From: Fulvivirga ulvae
GTDB taxonomy: Bacteria > Bacteroidota > Bacteroidia > Cytophagales > Cyclobacteriaceae
DNA length: 64,000 nt
Assembly: GCF_021389975.1 (NCBI RefSeq)
Contig: NZ_CP089981.1
Span: 1,637,501-1,701,500 of the forward strand
Direction of reading: 5' to 3'
This document shows positions 36,380 to 43,647 of the stretch, in pieces. The notes beneath the pieces are model-generated. The model had not been told where the DNA came from, ran no database searches, and saw only the letters and a list, made by a program, of their open reading frames with translations. Each line of letters opens with the position of its first letter. Position 1 is the first letter of the stretch. The translations under genes and the position numbers were made by a program.

Positions 36380-36522
36380 GCTATTAAGACATTAGTTGTC
36401 AGTCAATTATAAAGTTAGCTAAATTTCAAAACTGACATATCAACTTATAGACACTTATGGCAGGAGTTATGATTTAATTTGTGGTCAATGTAAATTAAAT
36501 AGATCATGCTATTATTATCATC

Positions 36523-36553
36523 TTGCCTGAATCATTCCGAAGTAGTACATTTG
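36523..36553 (+). promoter_or_regulatory. Promoter of tRNA-Val
   Basis: TACATTTG (36546-36553) fits the -7 element TAnnTTTG, with TTG at 36523-36525 spaced 20 bases upstream. The tRNA begins 17 bases after the -7 element. Confidence 0.6.
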
Positions 36554-36569
36554 CCGTTCAATCAATCAC

Positions 36570-36644
36570 GGGACCTTAGCTCAGTTGGTTTAGAGCGCCG
36601 CCTTGACAGGGCGGAGGTCGTGGGTTCGAATCCCTCAGGTCCCA
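36570..36644 (+). tRNA. tRNA-Val (anticodon GAC)
   Basis: A 75-base cloverleaf: acceptor GGGACCT (36570-36576) pairs with AGGTCCC (36637-36643) and the discriminator is A. The D-arm is GCTC...GAGC. The anticodon stem CCGCC/GGCGG encloses the loop TTGACAG with anticodon GAC at 36605-36607. The T-loop has GTTCGAA. CCA is not encoded. Confidence 0.96.
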
Positions 36645-36652
36645 CAGAAGTT

Positions 36653-36690
36653 AAAAACCGGTCAAAAATCGACGATTTTAGCCGGTTTTT
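36653..36690 (+). terminator. Terminator of the tRNA gene
   Basis: AAAAACCGG (36653-36661) pairs with CCGGTTTTT (36682-36690), with an inner AAAATC/GATTTT stem and a T-run at the end. Confidence 0.88.
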
Positions 36691-36700
36691 ACATTTATGA

Positions 36701-36720
36701 AGTTCGAACCCCTGAAGGTC
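36701..36720 (+). repeat. Fragment resembling the tRNA-Val 3' end (left side of the AT-rich block)
   Basis: AGTTCGAACCCCTGAAGGTC resembles the T-arm/acceptor half of the tRNA just upstream (GTTCGAATCCCTCAGGTCC). A related fragment lies at 41211-41242, on the other side of the AT-rich gene block. Confidence 0.4.
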
Positions 36721-36750
36721 AGTTAAATTTTTAGTGTGCAGTATTTGATA

Positions 36751-37386
36751 TTACAGATTAACCAAATCATTTTTTATTGCATATATGGCCAAGCCAATTC
36801 TATTTTTAATTTCTAATCTTTCAAAAAGAGCCTCACGGTATCCATCTATTGAACGAACCGACATGCCCATTTCATCTGCTATTTCTTTATAGGTAAGTTC
36901 TGAGCAAACCAGTTGAAGAAACTCTAATTCTTTTTCACTAAAACTATGTCTTTGCTCAACCTGAAGCTGATCAAGTAAAATCTGCCCAACTTGGCTTGAG
37001 TAATAGAAACCTTTATTTATTATTTCGTTTAAAGCAACTTCCAATTCATCTGGGTCGGCCTCTTTTAAAATATAGCCACTTGCCCCAGCTTTTAACATCT
37101 TAATAATAGTTGACTCATTTTCATACATAGAAAGGGCTAATATTTTAATTTCTGGATAATTGGCTTTAATATGTTTTGCTGTTTTATAGCCATCCCAACC
37201 TTTCATATTTATATCTACTAAAGCTACCGAAGGTAATGTATTTTTGAACTGACTTATTAATTCTTCACCGTCATTCCCCTCATAGATGACGTTAAATCCA
37301 ACGAAACCATTAATTATCTCTACTATTCCTTTTCTGAATAAGCTATGGTCGTCAGCTACAGCTACAGTGTATTTACTCGGATTCAT
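36751..37386 (-). CDS. NarL/LuxR-family response regulator
   Basis: This 211-residue cytoplasmic regulator has a receiver domain with the phosphoacceptor Asp in ALVDINMKGWDG and a C-terminal LuxR-type helix-turn-helix (LTYKEIADEMGMSVRSIDGY). It overlaps the end of the histidine-kinase gene by 14 bases, so the pair is translationally coupled. The targets may be its own operon or the divergent gene at 39573; this cannot be told from the sequence. Confidence 0.93.
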   Translation of the reverse strand: MNPSKYTVAVADDHSLFRKGIVEIINGFVGFNVIYEGNDGEELISQFKNTLPSVALVDINMKGWDGYKTAKHIKANYPEIKILALSMYENESTIIKMLKAGASGYILKEADPDELEVALNEIINKGFYYSSQVGQILLDQLQVEQRHSFSEKELEFLQLVCSELTYKEIADEMGMSVRSIDGYREALFERLEIKNRIGLAIYAIKNDLVNL

Positions 37387-38173
37387 ATTTTAGCTCTCGG
37401 TTTATTAATAATTCAACTGATGTTCCATGCCCTTTTTCACTGTTGAATGCTATAGTTGCATTAATTGCCTTAGCTCTTTTATGTAAATTTAGCATTCCTA
37501 ATCCTGTTTCCTGGGAGGTTTCACTCATGTCATAGCCTATTCCATTATCTTTTACTATTACCAAAATTCCTTGGCTATTAGAACTACAATGAAATTGGAT
37601 TATTGTAGCCTTTGCGTGTTTGATTATGTTGTTTACAATTTCTTGGATTATCCGGTAAGCTATAAGCTGTATGCTTGGCGCTAAAACTATATTTGGCTTT
37701 TCAATTTTGGTAATGATTTTATGTTTGCCTAATTGCTCAAGTCTTGAAGCTTCTTGTTGTAATAACTCTGAAAAACTCTTGCGTACTATGAAATCGGAGT
37801 TCATTTCTTTTGATAGATTTCGTAAGTCTCCGATAGCCTTTAAAATTAGCTCTTTTAAAAAAATAAATTTTTCATCTGGTATAGGATCCCTTCTTTTTTG
37901 AAGTTGACTTAACTGCAATTTGGCCAAGGATAATATCTGACCAATATTATCATGTATTTCCTGAGATATGTACGTCAGAGTTTGCTCCTTTACTTCAAGC
38001 TGCGCTTTAAGTAGCTCTTTTTGGTAATTATTTTCGAGTTCTTTGACATGTACATTATGTCTGTTCTGAGCTTTCTGATAGAACAGTAAAGAGGTAATTA
38101 TAATACCTACTAGCATGATAAAAAGAAGTGTGCCGGAAATGACGAGTACTGCTATAGGAATATTTTCTTGCAT
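37373..38173 (-). CDS. NarL-type sensor histidine kinase (HisKA_3), single membrane helix
   Basis: This 266-residue kinase has an N-terminal transmembrane helix (VISGTLLFIMLVGIIITSLLF). A short coiled coil is followed by the HisKA_3 phosphoacceptor motif EIHDNIGQILSLAK and a HATPase domain (VNNIIKHAKA, DNGIGYD, GLGMLNLHKRAKA). It has almost no periplasmic sensor part. The multi-spanning protein encoded just upstream, with which its gene overlaps by 22 bases, is a likely sensing partner. The kinase feeds the response regulator downstream. Confidence 0.92.
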   Translation of the reverse strand: MQENIPIAVLVISGTLLFIMLVGIIITSLLFYQKAQNRHNVHVKELENNYQKELLKAQLEVKEQTLTYISQEIHDNIGQILSLAKLQLSQLQKRRDPIPDEKFIFLKELILKAIGDLRNLSKEMNSDFIVRKSFSELLQQEASRLEQLGKHKIITKIEKPNIVLAPSIQLIAYRIIQEIVNNIIKHAKATIIQFHCSSNSQGILVIVKDNGIGYDMSETSQETGLGMLNLHKRAKAINATIAFNSEKGHGTSVELLINRELKYESE

Positions 38174-38781
38174 AGGAAACCTATTAAATACAAGCTGTAT
38201 AATGCATAATTTAACAATTTTATAATTATGCTCAATTCCTTGGCCAGTGTCTCATTATCTCTGGCTATATATGCACTTAGTCCCATTTGGAAAAATGTGC
38301 CACAATAAAAAAAGAGGTTGCCTGTATTGATCCAGAAATAGGGGTTTGTAAACAAACTTGAGTGTTCAGGAGGGTTAGCGTACAGTTCATATACATATAT
38401 TAAGGCATATAGCACAATAATAGTGGACCCTAGCAGGAAGCTATAAGTATTGGGCATGTGTAGGCCTTCTATAAAAATGGATAAATAAAAGGAGGTAATT
38501 AAGAAAAGCGGCACGATAACCAGCCAGTACCTGTTGAGTACCTTGTTTCGTAAAATATTTTTATAAATGAGCGTAATAAGAATGAATTCGAGAGGCTGAT
38601 AAAAATGATCAATGACATTGTTATACTCTCTTTCAATAGCCAAACCACTTAACTCAAAGAGAAGGACAGCAATGAAAAGGATTTGAAAATATCTGTAGGT
38701 AGCTAAAAGGTATTGCCTGTTGGTAGTACATGCTACCAAACAGGCGATGATTAAAATAATATAAACTAAGAATAAAGTCAT
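38152..38781 (-). CDS. Multi-spanning membrane protein of unknown function linked to a two-component system
   Basis: This 209-residue, very hydrophobic protein has six or seven predicted membrane helices and short loops. I do not recognise a named domain. Its gene overlaps its upstream neighbour by ATGA (4 bases) and the kinase gene downstream by 22 bases. The context suggests a membrane sensor module for the sensor-poor kinase. Base composition is AT-rich like the whole block. Confidence 0.75.
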   Translation of the reverse strand: MTLFLVYIILIIACLVACTTNRQYLLATYRYFQILFIAVLLFELSGLAIEREYNNVIDHFYQPLEFILITLIYKNILRNKVLNRYWLVIVPLFLITSFYLSIFIEGLHMPNTYSFLLGSTIIVLYALIYVYELYANPPEHSSLFTNPYFWINTGNLFFYCGTFFQMGLSAYIARDNETLAKELSIIIKLLNYALYSLYLIGFLCKKIFL

Positions 38782-39347
38782 TGGGTTTTCTTTCTTCTTT
38801 CTTCTTTTTTCTTTTCTTCTTCCTTCTCATTTTCCTTTTTCGTTTCTTCTTTCAGTTCAAGAATTGATAAAAAATCTGTAATTGCCTCTACAATATTTTG
38901 ATCCTTTAAATCCGTCATTTTACCATCCATAGAACCTACGGTTGGCCACCTTTCTTCTACAATAGACAATTTAGACTCTTTTATGGCGGGTACAGCTTTT
39001 CCAGCTGAATCAACTGGAATTACGGCAATAGTTTGCCCTTTTAATAAATCATTATTTTTTTTATTATAATCAACACCATACAGCATTACTAAGGCATCAC
39101 AACTCTCTAATTTCAAAAGCTCATTTAACACTGCTTTACTTATTATAACACCATTCGGCTCATGTGATATATTAGTTTCTGGGTTACTCTTAATATTTCT
39201 AACCCGTTGACAATAATGTTTCATGATTTTTTCGCATTCAGAAAGATCAATTCTTTCAGCTACTTTGTTTCCAAATGCCTTATTAGTCTCTTCATTACAT
39301 GCGATGTAGACTCTTAATTTTCCAAGCAGACTTTTCGAATTTTCCAT
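38778..39347 (-). CDS. Unknown cytoplasmic protein with a charged Lys/Glu tail
   Basis: This 189-residue protein has no signal peptide or membrane helix. Residues about 10-165 look like an alpha/beta fold (KLRVYIACNEETNKAFGNKV, then SCDALVMLYGVDY and GQTIAVIPVDSAG). The pattern is faintly like DUF4062/TIR-type signalling domains, but I cannot support that assignment. The last 25 residues are almost all Lys, Glu and Arg. It is the first gene of the four-gene two-component operon (ATGA overlap with the next gene). Either it senses a ligand or it is an accessory protein; its function is unknown. Confidence 0.7.
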   Translation of the reverse strand: MENSKSLLGKLRVYIACNEETNKAFGNKVAERIDLSECEKIMKHYCQRVRNIKSNPETNISHEPNGVIISKAVLNELLKLESCDALVMLYGVDYNKKNNDLLKGQTIAVIPVDSAGKAVPAIKESKLSIVEERWPTVGSMDGKMTDLKDQNIVEAITDFLSILELKEETKKENEKEEEKKKEERRKKTQ

Positions 39348-39572
39348 AACTATAGGTTTTTGGTTAATAAATGGTTTAATAATATAGCTCTATATTCGTT
39401 ATAATACCTTCTGCCGACAAGGGTGTTTTTAACACAATCTCCGGGGATAACCCCAAATACCCTGATAAAATATATTCCTGTTACGGTGTAAATACCTTTA
39501 ATATCAGTCTTTTATTGGAATAACTTGGGCGTTATAATCAATGAATCCATAAGTATTTAAACCAATTATGCC

Positions 39573-41147
39573 ATGAAAAATTTATTAAAAAACACCAAAG
39601 CATTGTACATATCCGTATTAATTCTCCTCAAAGGAAATTTACTTGCTTCTACCAGTGCTAATACAGTAGATTATTATATTGATATGGAAAGTCCTGTAAT
39701 ACAGCTATCTGCGGTTGGGAAGGACGCAGATAATAACTATCATTTTATCTTTGGTTTTAACTGGACTTCCGATACTACCGCATTTCATAGAGATATGATG
39801 CCGAGTATAGATAAGCTTCATTTTGTTAAATTAGATCAAAATACACCATTTTATAGCCAACTAAACCCTGTGGCTTCTCCTGTTTATGAATTTGTTGTAA
39901 AACATGATGACATAGATGAGATAGACGAGGTCAAGTTCTATTGTACATATATAATTGGAGGGCGAGTCTATAATACTAAGCCTGTCCACCTTCAACTCCG
40001 ATTTGAAAATGATCCTGACCTTGACATTAAGATATCTAGTGAAGGATTATATTACTTTACAAATTCGATTACTCCGAAGGTAAAATTAGGAGCTAATATT
40101 GATGGGGTACGTATAGAGAGTTTAGTCATCAAAGAAATAAACAGCAATGAAGCCCCTGTTTTGGCAGCTGGCGATGGGTTGAGTCATATATATTTAGGAC
40201 CCCATCAATATACAGAAGTGAGTTTCCACGCATATTCAGGTCGAAGTTTAAGCGTTAACAATGAGTATTTTGTAATAGGTCAAATTAGAGTCGGGAGTGA
40301 AGTTAAATCTTTTAGCAAAAGGTTAAGGGCTCTTAAAAGGTCGATGTATTATGTAGTTGCACCTGTTCACGAATTGGAAGTATACGGAAATAGTGATTTG
40401 GAAGTATTCGTAAATACATCGGCTCCAGTCAAAGAAGTAAAGGCGGAAATATTAGAAGCCTCTGTTCCGGCAACACTTAAATATTATGACCTGGAAGGTG
40501 CTGGGGAAAACAGATGGCGGCTGAAAATTAACTCTTCAAATAAGAGTATATCTTTTGGAAGCTATACAATTAAATTTACAGGTACTTCCGTAGAAGACAC
40601 ACCATTAATTGTAAAGGAATATTCATTTAAAAAGAAACCTATAACCTGGAAATCCATTCATATTAAAGAAAGCAAAGCAGGTTATAGTATAACCGCTGAA
40701 CTGACATATCCCGTAATAAATAAATCAGATGTTGAGTTACTTTTAGATAGTCATGGTTTCTCTATGTCATCTGTCGATAATAAGATATTCACAAAGGAGT
40801 TTTCTTTAAATGATCAAAGTCTTAAGGAATTCACGGAAGCAATGAATGATGATAACTTTAAGAGAAATATTGCAGTTGGTATTCAAGTTGAAGGAGTACC
40901 TTCTGACAAGAATGTTATTTTTACTGCAACCATTCTTGATATGAACCAGTTTGAGGGCAAGAAGAAAAAGGAAATTTGTGAAAAGTTAGAGGAAATAGGT
41001 TTTGAAGAAAATCTTGACAAGATAGCATTATCTATTAGTGAAGAGCTCAAAAAGGATGAGCCAGATCGTGAATGGGCAAAGAATGTTTGGTCAGATGCTA
41101 TTGAGTATGCTCCAAAAGTATTAGGACTGATAGCTATGTTTTTTTAA
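39573..41147 (+). CDS. Unknown secreted protein with repeated beta-sandwich-like segments
   Basis: This 524-residue protein begins with a signal-like segment (ALYISVLILLKGNLLAS). Most of it looks like alternating beta strands, perhaps four Ig-like units, and it ends with a charged helix and a hydrophobic tail (APKVLGLIAMFF). I recognise no domain. It is divergent from the two-component operon across 225 bases and is followed by a strong terminator. The AT-rich composition matches that operon, so it may be the regulated output or the sensed partner of that system. Confidence 0.72.
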   Translation: MKNLLKNTKALYISVLILLKGNLLASTSANTVDYYIDMESPVIQLSAVGKDADNNYHFIFGFNWTSDTTAFHRDMMPSIDKLHFVKLDQNTPFYSQLNPVASPVYEFVVKHDDIDEIDEVKFYCTYIIGGRVYNTKPVHLQLRFENDPDLDIKISSEGLYYFTNSITPKVKLGANIDGVRIESLVIKEINSNEAPVLAAGDGLSHIYLGPHQYTEVSFHAYSGRSLSVNNEYFVIGQIRVGSEVKSFSKRLRALKRSMYYVVAPVHELEVYGNSDLEVFVNTSAPVKEVKAEILEASVPATLKYYDLEGAGENRWRLKINSSNKSISFGSYTIKFTGTSVEDTPLIVKEYSFKKKPITWKSIHIKESKAGYSITAELTYPVINKSDVELLLDSHGFSMSSVDNKIFTKEFSLNDQSLKEFTEAMNDDNFKRNIAVGIQVEGVPSDKNVIFTATILDMNQFEGKKKKEICEKLEEIGFEENLDKIALSISEELKKDEPDREWAKNVWSDAIEYAPKVLGLIAMFF

Positions 41148-41210
41148 GTTTTGAAACTAAAGGTTTTATACTTTAAAATCTAAAATTGCTCTAATATCCT
41201 CCCTCAAAAA

Positions 41211-41242
41211 GTTCGAAATTGAGACCTTGGGGTCCACAGAAG
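41211..41242 (+). repeat. Fragment resembling a tRNA 3' end (right side of the AT-rich block)
   Basis: GTTCGAA at 41211-41217 is followed by GGGGTCCACAGAAG ending at 41242. In tRNA-Val the order is GTTCGAA, then CAGGTCCCACAGAAG. No intact cloverleaf can be built upstream of it. Confidence 0.4.
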
Positions 41243-41270
41243 ACAGTCAGAAATGGCTGTCTTTTTTTTT
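41241..41270 (+). terminator. Strong intrinsic terminator
   Basis: AGACAGTCA (41241-41249) pairs with TGGCTGTCT (41254-41262) around a GAAA tetraloop, followed by a run of nine T's. It ends the transcript of the unknown secreted protein. Confidence 0.93.
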
Positions 41271-41598
41271 CGTATCATTTCATATTAACTAATCAGTCGA
41301 TCTAACTATAAGTGAAACTACTATGCAACTGTTGGTCGTTATCCCCATGTTGTTAATTGCTGTTTTATGAAGCCTCGGGCTAAGAGAAAAATTTAATGAA
41401 GATATATCTGCTTTATTATCCTAACGGTAGTAAGAAAAATTATGAGAATGTCACATAAATGCCATCAATAGCGATCATTGGCCATGTTCGACAGTCTATA
41501 AACCAATAACATATCCACATTTGCCGTTCCCATAATTCTAATCAATAATTGAAAGCAGCAGTTGTATCACATGATCAAACTATTTATGTTTGCCATTA

Positions 41599-41615
41599 TT
41601 TATAATTAGTCTAAA
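41599..41615 (+). promoter_or_regulatory. Palindromic operator-like box ahead of the ankyrin operon
   Basis: TTTATAATTAGTCTAAA matches the perfect palindrome at 45948-45964 in 15 of 17 positions. It ends 24 bases before the ankyrin start codon. The size and AT-rich dyad resemble Fur- or DtxR-family boxes; the identity of the regulator is inferred. Confidence 0.5.
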
Positions 41616-41638
41616 TAATAAATATAAACATATCCCAC

Positions 41639-43138
41639 ATGCGTCATAACTATATCATCCGGCTGCTGCTGCTTATCATATGCACGGCTGCTTTGGGTAA
41701 GATACAAGCCCAGAATATATTTCTGGATAGAAGCTTTTGGAAGTCGAACCCCTCAATAGCTGCTATAGAGCAGAAGATAAAAGAAGGCAATGATCCGGCA
41801 GAGCTTAATGAGTATAATTTTAATGCTACCGTCTATGCCATTATCGGTGGTATGTCTTCGGAGGCCATTATCTATTTGTTGAAACAGAAAGGCAACGATA
41901 TTGATGTTATAACTCACGACGGGCGAACCTACCTTCATTGGGCTGCTATGGGTGGTCAGGTGGATCTAATGAAATACCTGGTAGAAAATGGTATCAAAAC
42001 AGGTGCAGTAGATGATCATGGCTACACCGAGATAACTTTTGCCGCCACTACCGGCCAGCAAAATGCGGCGGTTTATGATTTTCTATTAGCCAACGGTTCA
42101 AAAATTACCGATACGAATCACGACGGAGCCAATGCGCTGTTGTTACTGATCCCTCATCTGAAAGACTTTACTATGGTTGACTACCTGACTTCCAAAGGGC
42201 TGGAACTCGACAGCAATGATAATGACGGTAACGGGGCATTTTACTATGCGGCTAAAACGGGTAATATCGATATGATGGACAAGCTCATAAAAAAGGGTAT
42301 TGCCTATAAAGAGAATAACAAAGTTGGTGGTAACGCTATGATTGCCGCAGGTCAGGGCACAAGATATGGCCCCAATTCGCTGGCTGTTTTCCAACATCTC
42401 GAAAAACTTGGTATTGACCCTAATGTGACTACACACGAAGGGGTAACGCCGCTACACCTGCTTGCCGGAAGAACGAAAGACACCAGTGTACTGACTTATT
42501 TTATTGGTAAGGGGGTGGATATTAATCAGGCTGATAATGATGGGAATACACCGCTTATGAATGCAGCAAGAGGCAATGAGCTCGAAGTGGTTAAATATAT
42601 CGCTGAAAAGACAAAAAATATCAACGCAGCCAATGAAAGCGGAAACACAGCCTTAAGCCATGCGATAGCCCGCAACAACTATGAGGTGGTGGACTATCTC
42701 ATCAGTAAGGGCGCTGATGTGCAGGTAAAAGATAAAGAAGGGAATAGTCTGGCCTGCTACCTTATGGAATCTTACCGACGCGGCCAGGAGGATCAGTTTG
42801 AAAAAAAACTTAACCTGCTAAAAGCCAAAGGGCTTGACATGAAAGCTATACAGGCTAAAGGGAAAACGCTTTTCCACCTGGCGGTAGAAGCCAATGATCT
42901 TTACCTGGTAAAAAAAGCAAAGGACAATGCCGCTGATGTCAATAAAGCCAACGATGCCGGGGCAACACCACTGCAGATCGCTGCAATGAAGGCCTCGGAC
43001 GATGTGATTCTTAAGTATTTACTTGAGATCGGAGCGAATAAAAATGTCGTAACCGATTTTGATGAAACCGTTTTTGATCTGGCTCAGGAAAATGAACAGT
43101 TAAAGAAAAAAGGAGTAGATATCCAGTTTCTAAAATAA
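41639..43138 (+). CDS. Exported ankyrin-repeat protein
   Basis: This 499-residue protein has a signal peptide (ending GKIQAQ) and about a dozen ankyrin repeats covering the rest, e.g. DGRTYLHWAAMGGQVDLMKYL and DNDGNTPLMNAARGNELEVVKY. It is probably a periplasmic binding scaffold. It is first in a three-gene operon with a DUF2271 protein (7-base gap) and a PepSY/flavodoxin reductase, behind a metal-regulator-like box. Confidence 0.9.
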   Translation: MRHNYIIRLLLLIICTAALGKIQAQNIFLDRSFWKSNPSIAAIEQKIKEGNDPAELNEYNFNATVYAIIGGMSSEAIIYLLKQKGNDIDVITHDGRTYLHWAAMGGQVDLMKYLVENGIKTGAVDDHGYTEITFAATTGQQNAAVYDFLLANGSKITDTNHDGANALLLLIPHLKDFTMVDYLTSKGLELDSNDNDGNGAFYYAAKTGNIDMMDKLIKKGIAYKENNKVGGNAMIAAGQGTRYGPNSLAVFQHLEKLGIDPNVTTHEGVTPLHLLAGRTKDTSVLTYFIGKGVDINQADNDGNTPLMNAARGNELEVVKYIAEKTKNINAANESGNTALSHAIARNNYEVVDYLISKGADVQVKDKEGNSLACYLMESYRRGQEDQFEKKLNLLKAKGLDMKAIQAKGKTLFHLAVEANDLYLVKKAKDNAADVNKANDAGATPLQIAAMKASDDVILKYLLEIGANKNVVTDFDETVFDLAQENEQLKKKGVDIQFLK

Positions 43139-43145
43139 TATTTAC

Positions 43146-43637
43146 ATGAGTAAAGTTTCTAAAATATGCCTTCTCGCCCTTATGAGTGCAGTACTTATAA
43201 GCTGGTCTTCGCGGGAAATGGATAATGTAACAGCTTACAAGTGCCTTGTACAGCTTACCAATTACCAGGGAGAGGGGGCCTACATGATAATCTCACTTAT
43301 AGACCCTGACGGGAACTACGAAAAAACGCTGTATGTGATGGGGCAGGATGAAGAATGGTACCCTGACCTAACACAATGGTGGAAGTTTTTTGATAAAAGT
43401 GATGAGGATGTAGATGGTATCAGCGGCGCAACAATAGCCGGCGGCGAGCGCACAGTCTGCATAATACAATTGGATGATACCAAGCTAAATGCAGGATACA
43501 AGCTGCGCTTTGAAACAGCTGTAGAAGATCAAAAATATTTCTTGAATGATGTCGAAGTACCGCTTACTACGGAAAATGTAAAAGGAAAATTTGACGGTCA
43601 GGGTTACATACGCTATATCCGTATGATGCCCAATTAG
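43146..43637 (+). CDS. DUF2271 domain-containing exported protein
   Basis: This 163-residue periplasmic protein (signal segment ICLLALMSAVLISWS) has the DUF2271 layout: LTNYQGEGAYMIISLIDPDG, then DLTQWWKFF and DGISGATIAGGERT. The family commonly lies beside PepSY membrane proteins in iron-uptake loci. Its function is unknown. The gene sits 7 bases after the ankyrin gene and 10 bases before the PepSY reductase. Confidence 0.87.
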   Translation: MSKVSKICLLALMSAVLISWSSREMDNVTAYKCLVQLTNYQGEGAYMIISLIDPDGNYEKTLYVMGQDEEWYPDLTQWWKFFDKSDEDVDGISGATIAGGERTVCIIQLDDTKLNAGYKLRFETAVEDQKYFLNDVEVPLTTENVKGKFDGQGYIRYIRMMPN

Positions 43638-43647
43638 CGTTCGTAAC

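Larger units (their letters stand above)
41148..41638. other. Intergenic region after the AT-rich block
   Basis: About 490 bases without a convincing gene. It holds a tRNA-3'-end-like fragment (41211-41242), a strong terminator (41241-41270), a second copy of the 13-base sequence ACATTTGCCGTTC (41517-41529) that overlaps the tRNA-Val -7 element at 36547-36559, and a metal-regulator-like box (41599-41615). Confidence 0.5.

Noticed and set aside
38778..39347. TIR or DUF4062 domain defence protein
   Set aside because: The similarity is limited to a general strand pattern (SCDALVMLYG); catalytic residues could not be placed and no defence partner genes are nearby.
41211..41242. Second functional tRNA gene
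   Set aside because: Only the T-loop and 3' end resemble a tRNA; no D-arm or anticodon stem can be built upstream.
36650..41270. Complete integrative element
   Set aside because: No integrase, recombinase or conjugation gene is present, and the tRNA-like fragments are imperfect. It was kept only as an island hypothesis.
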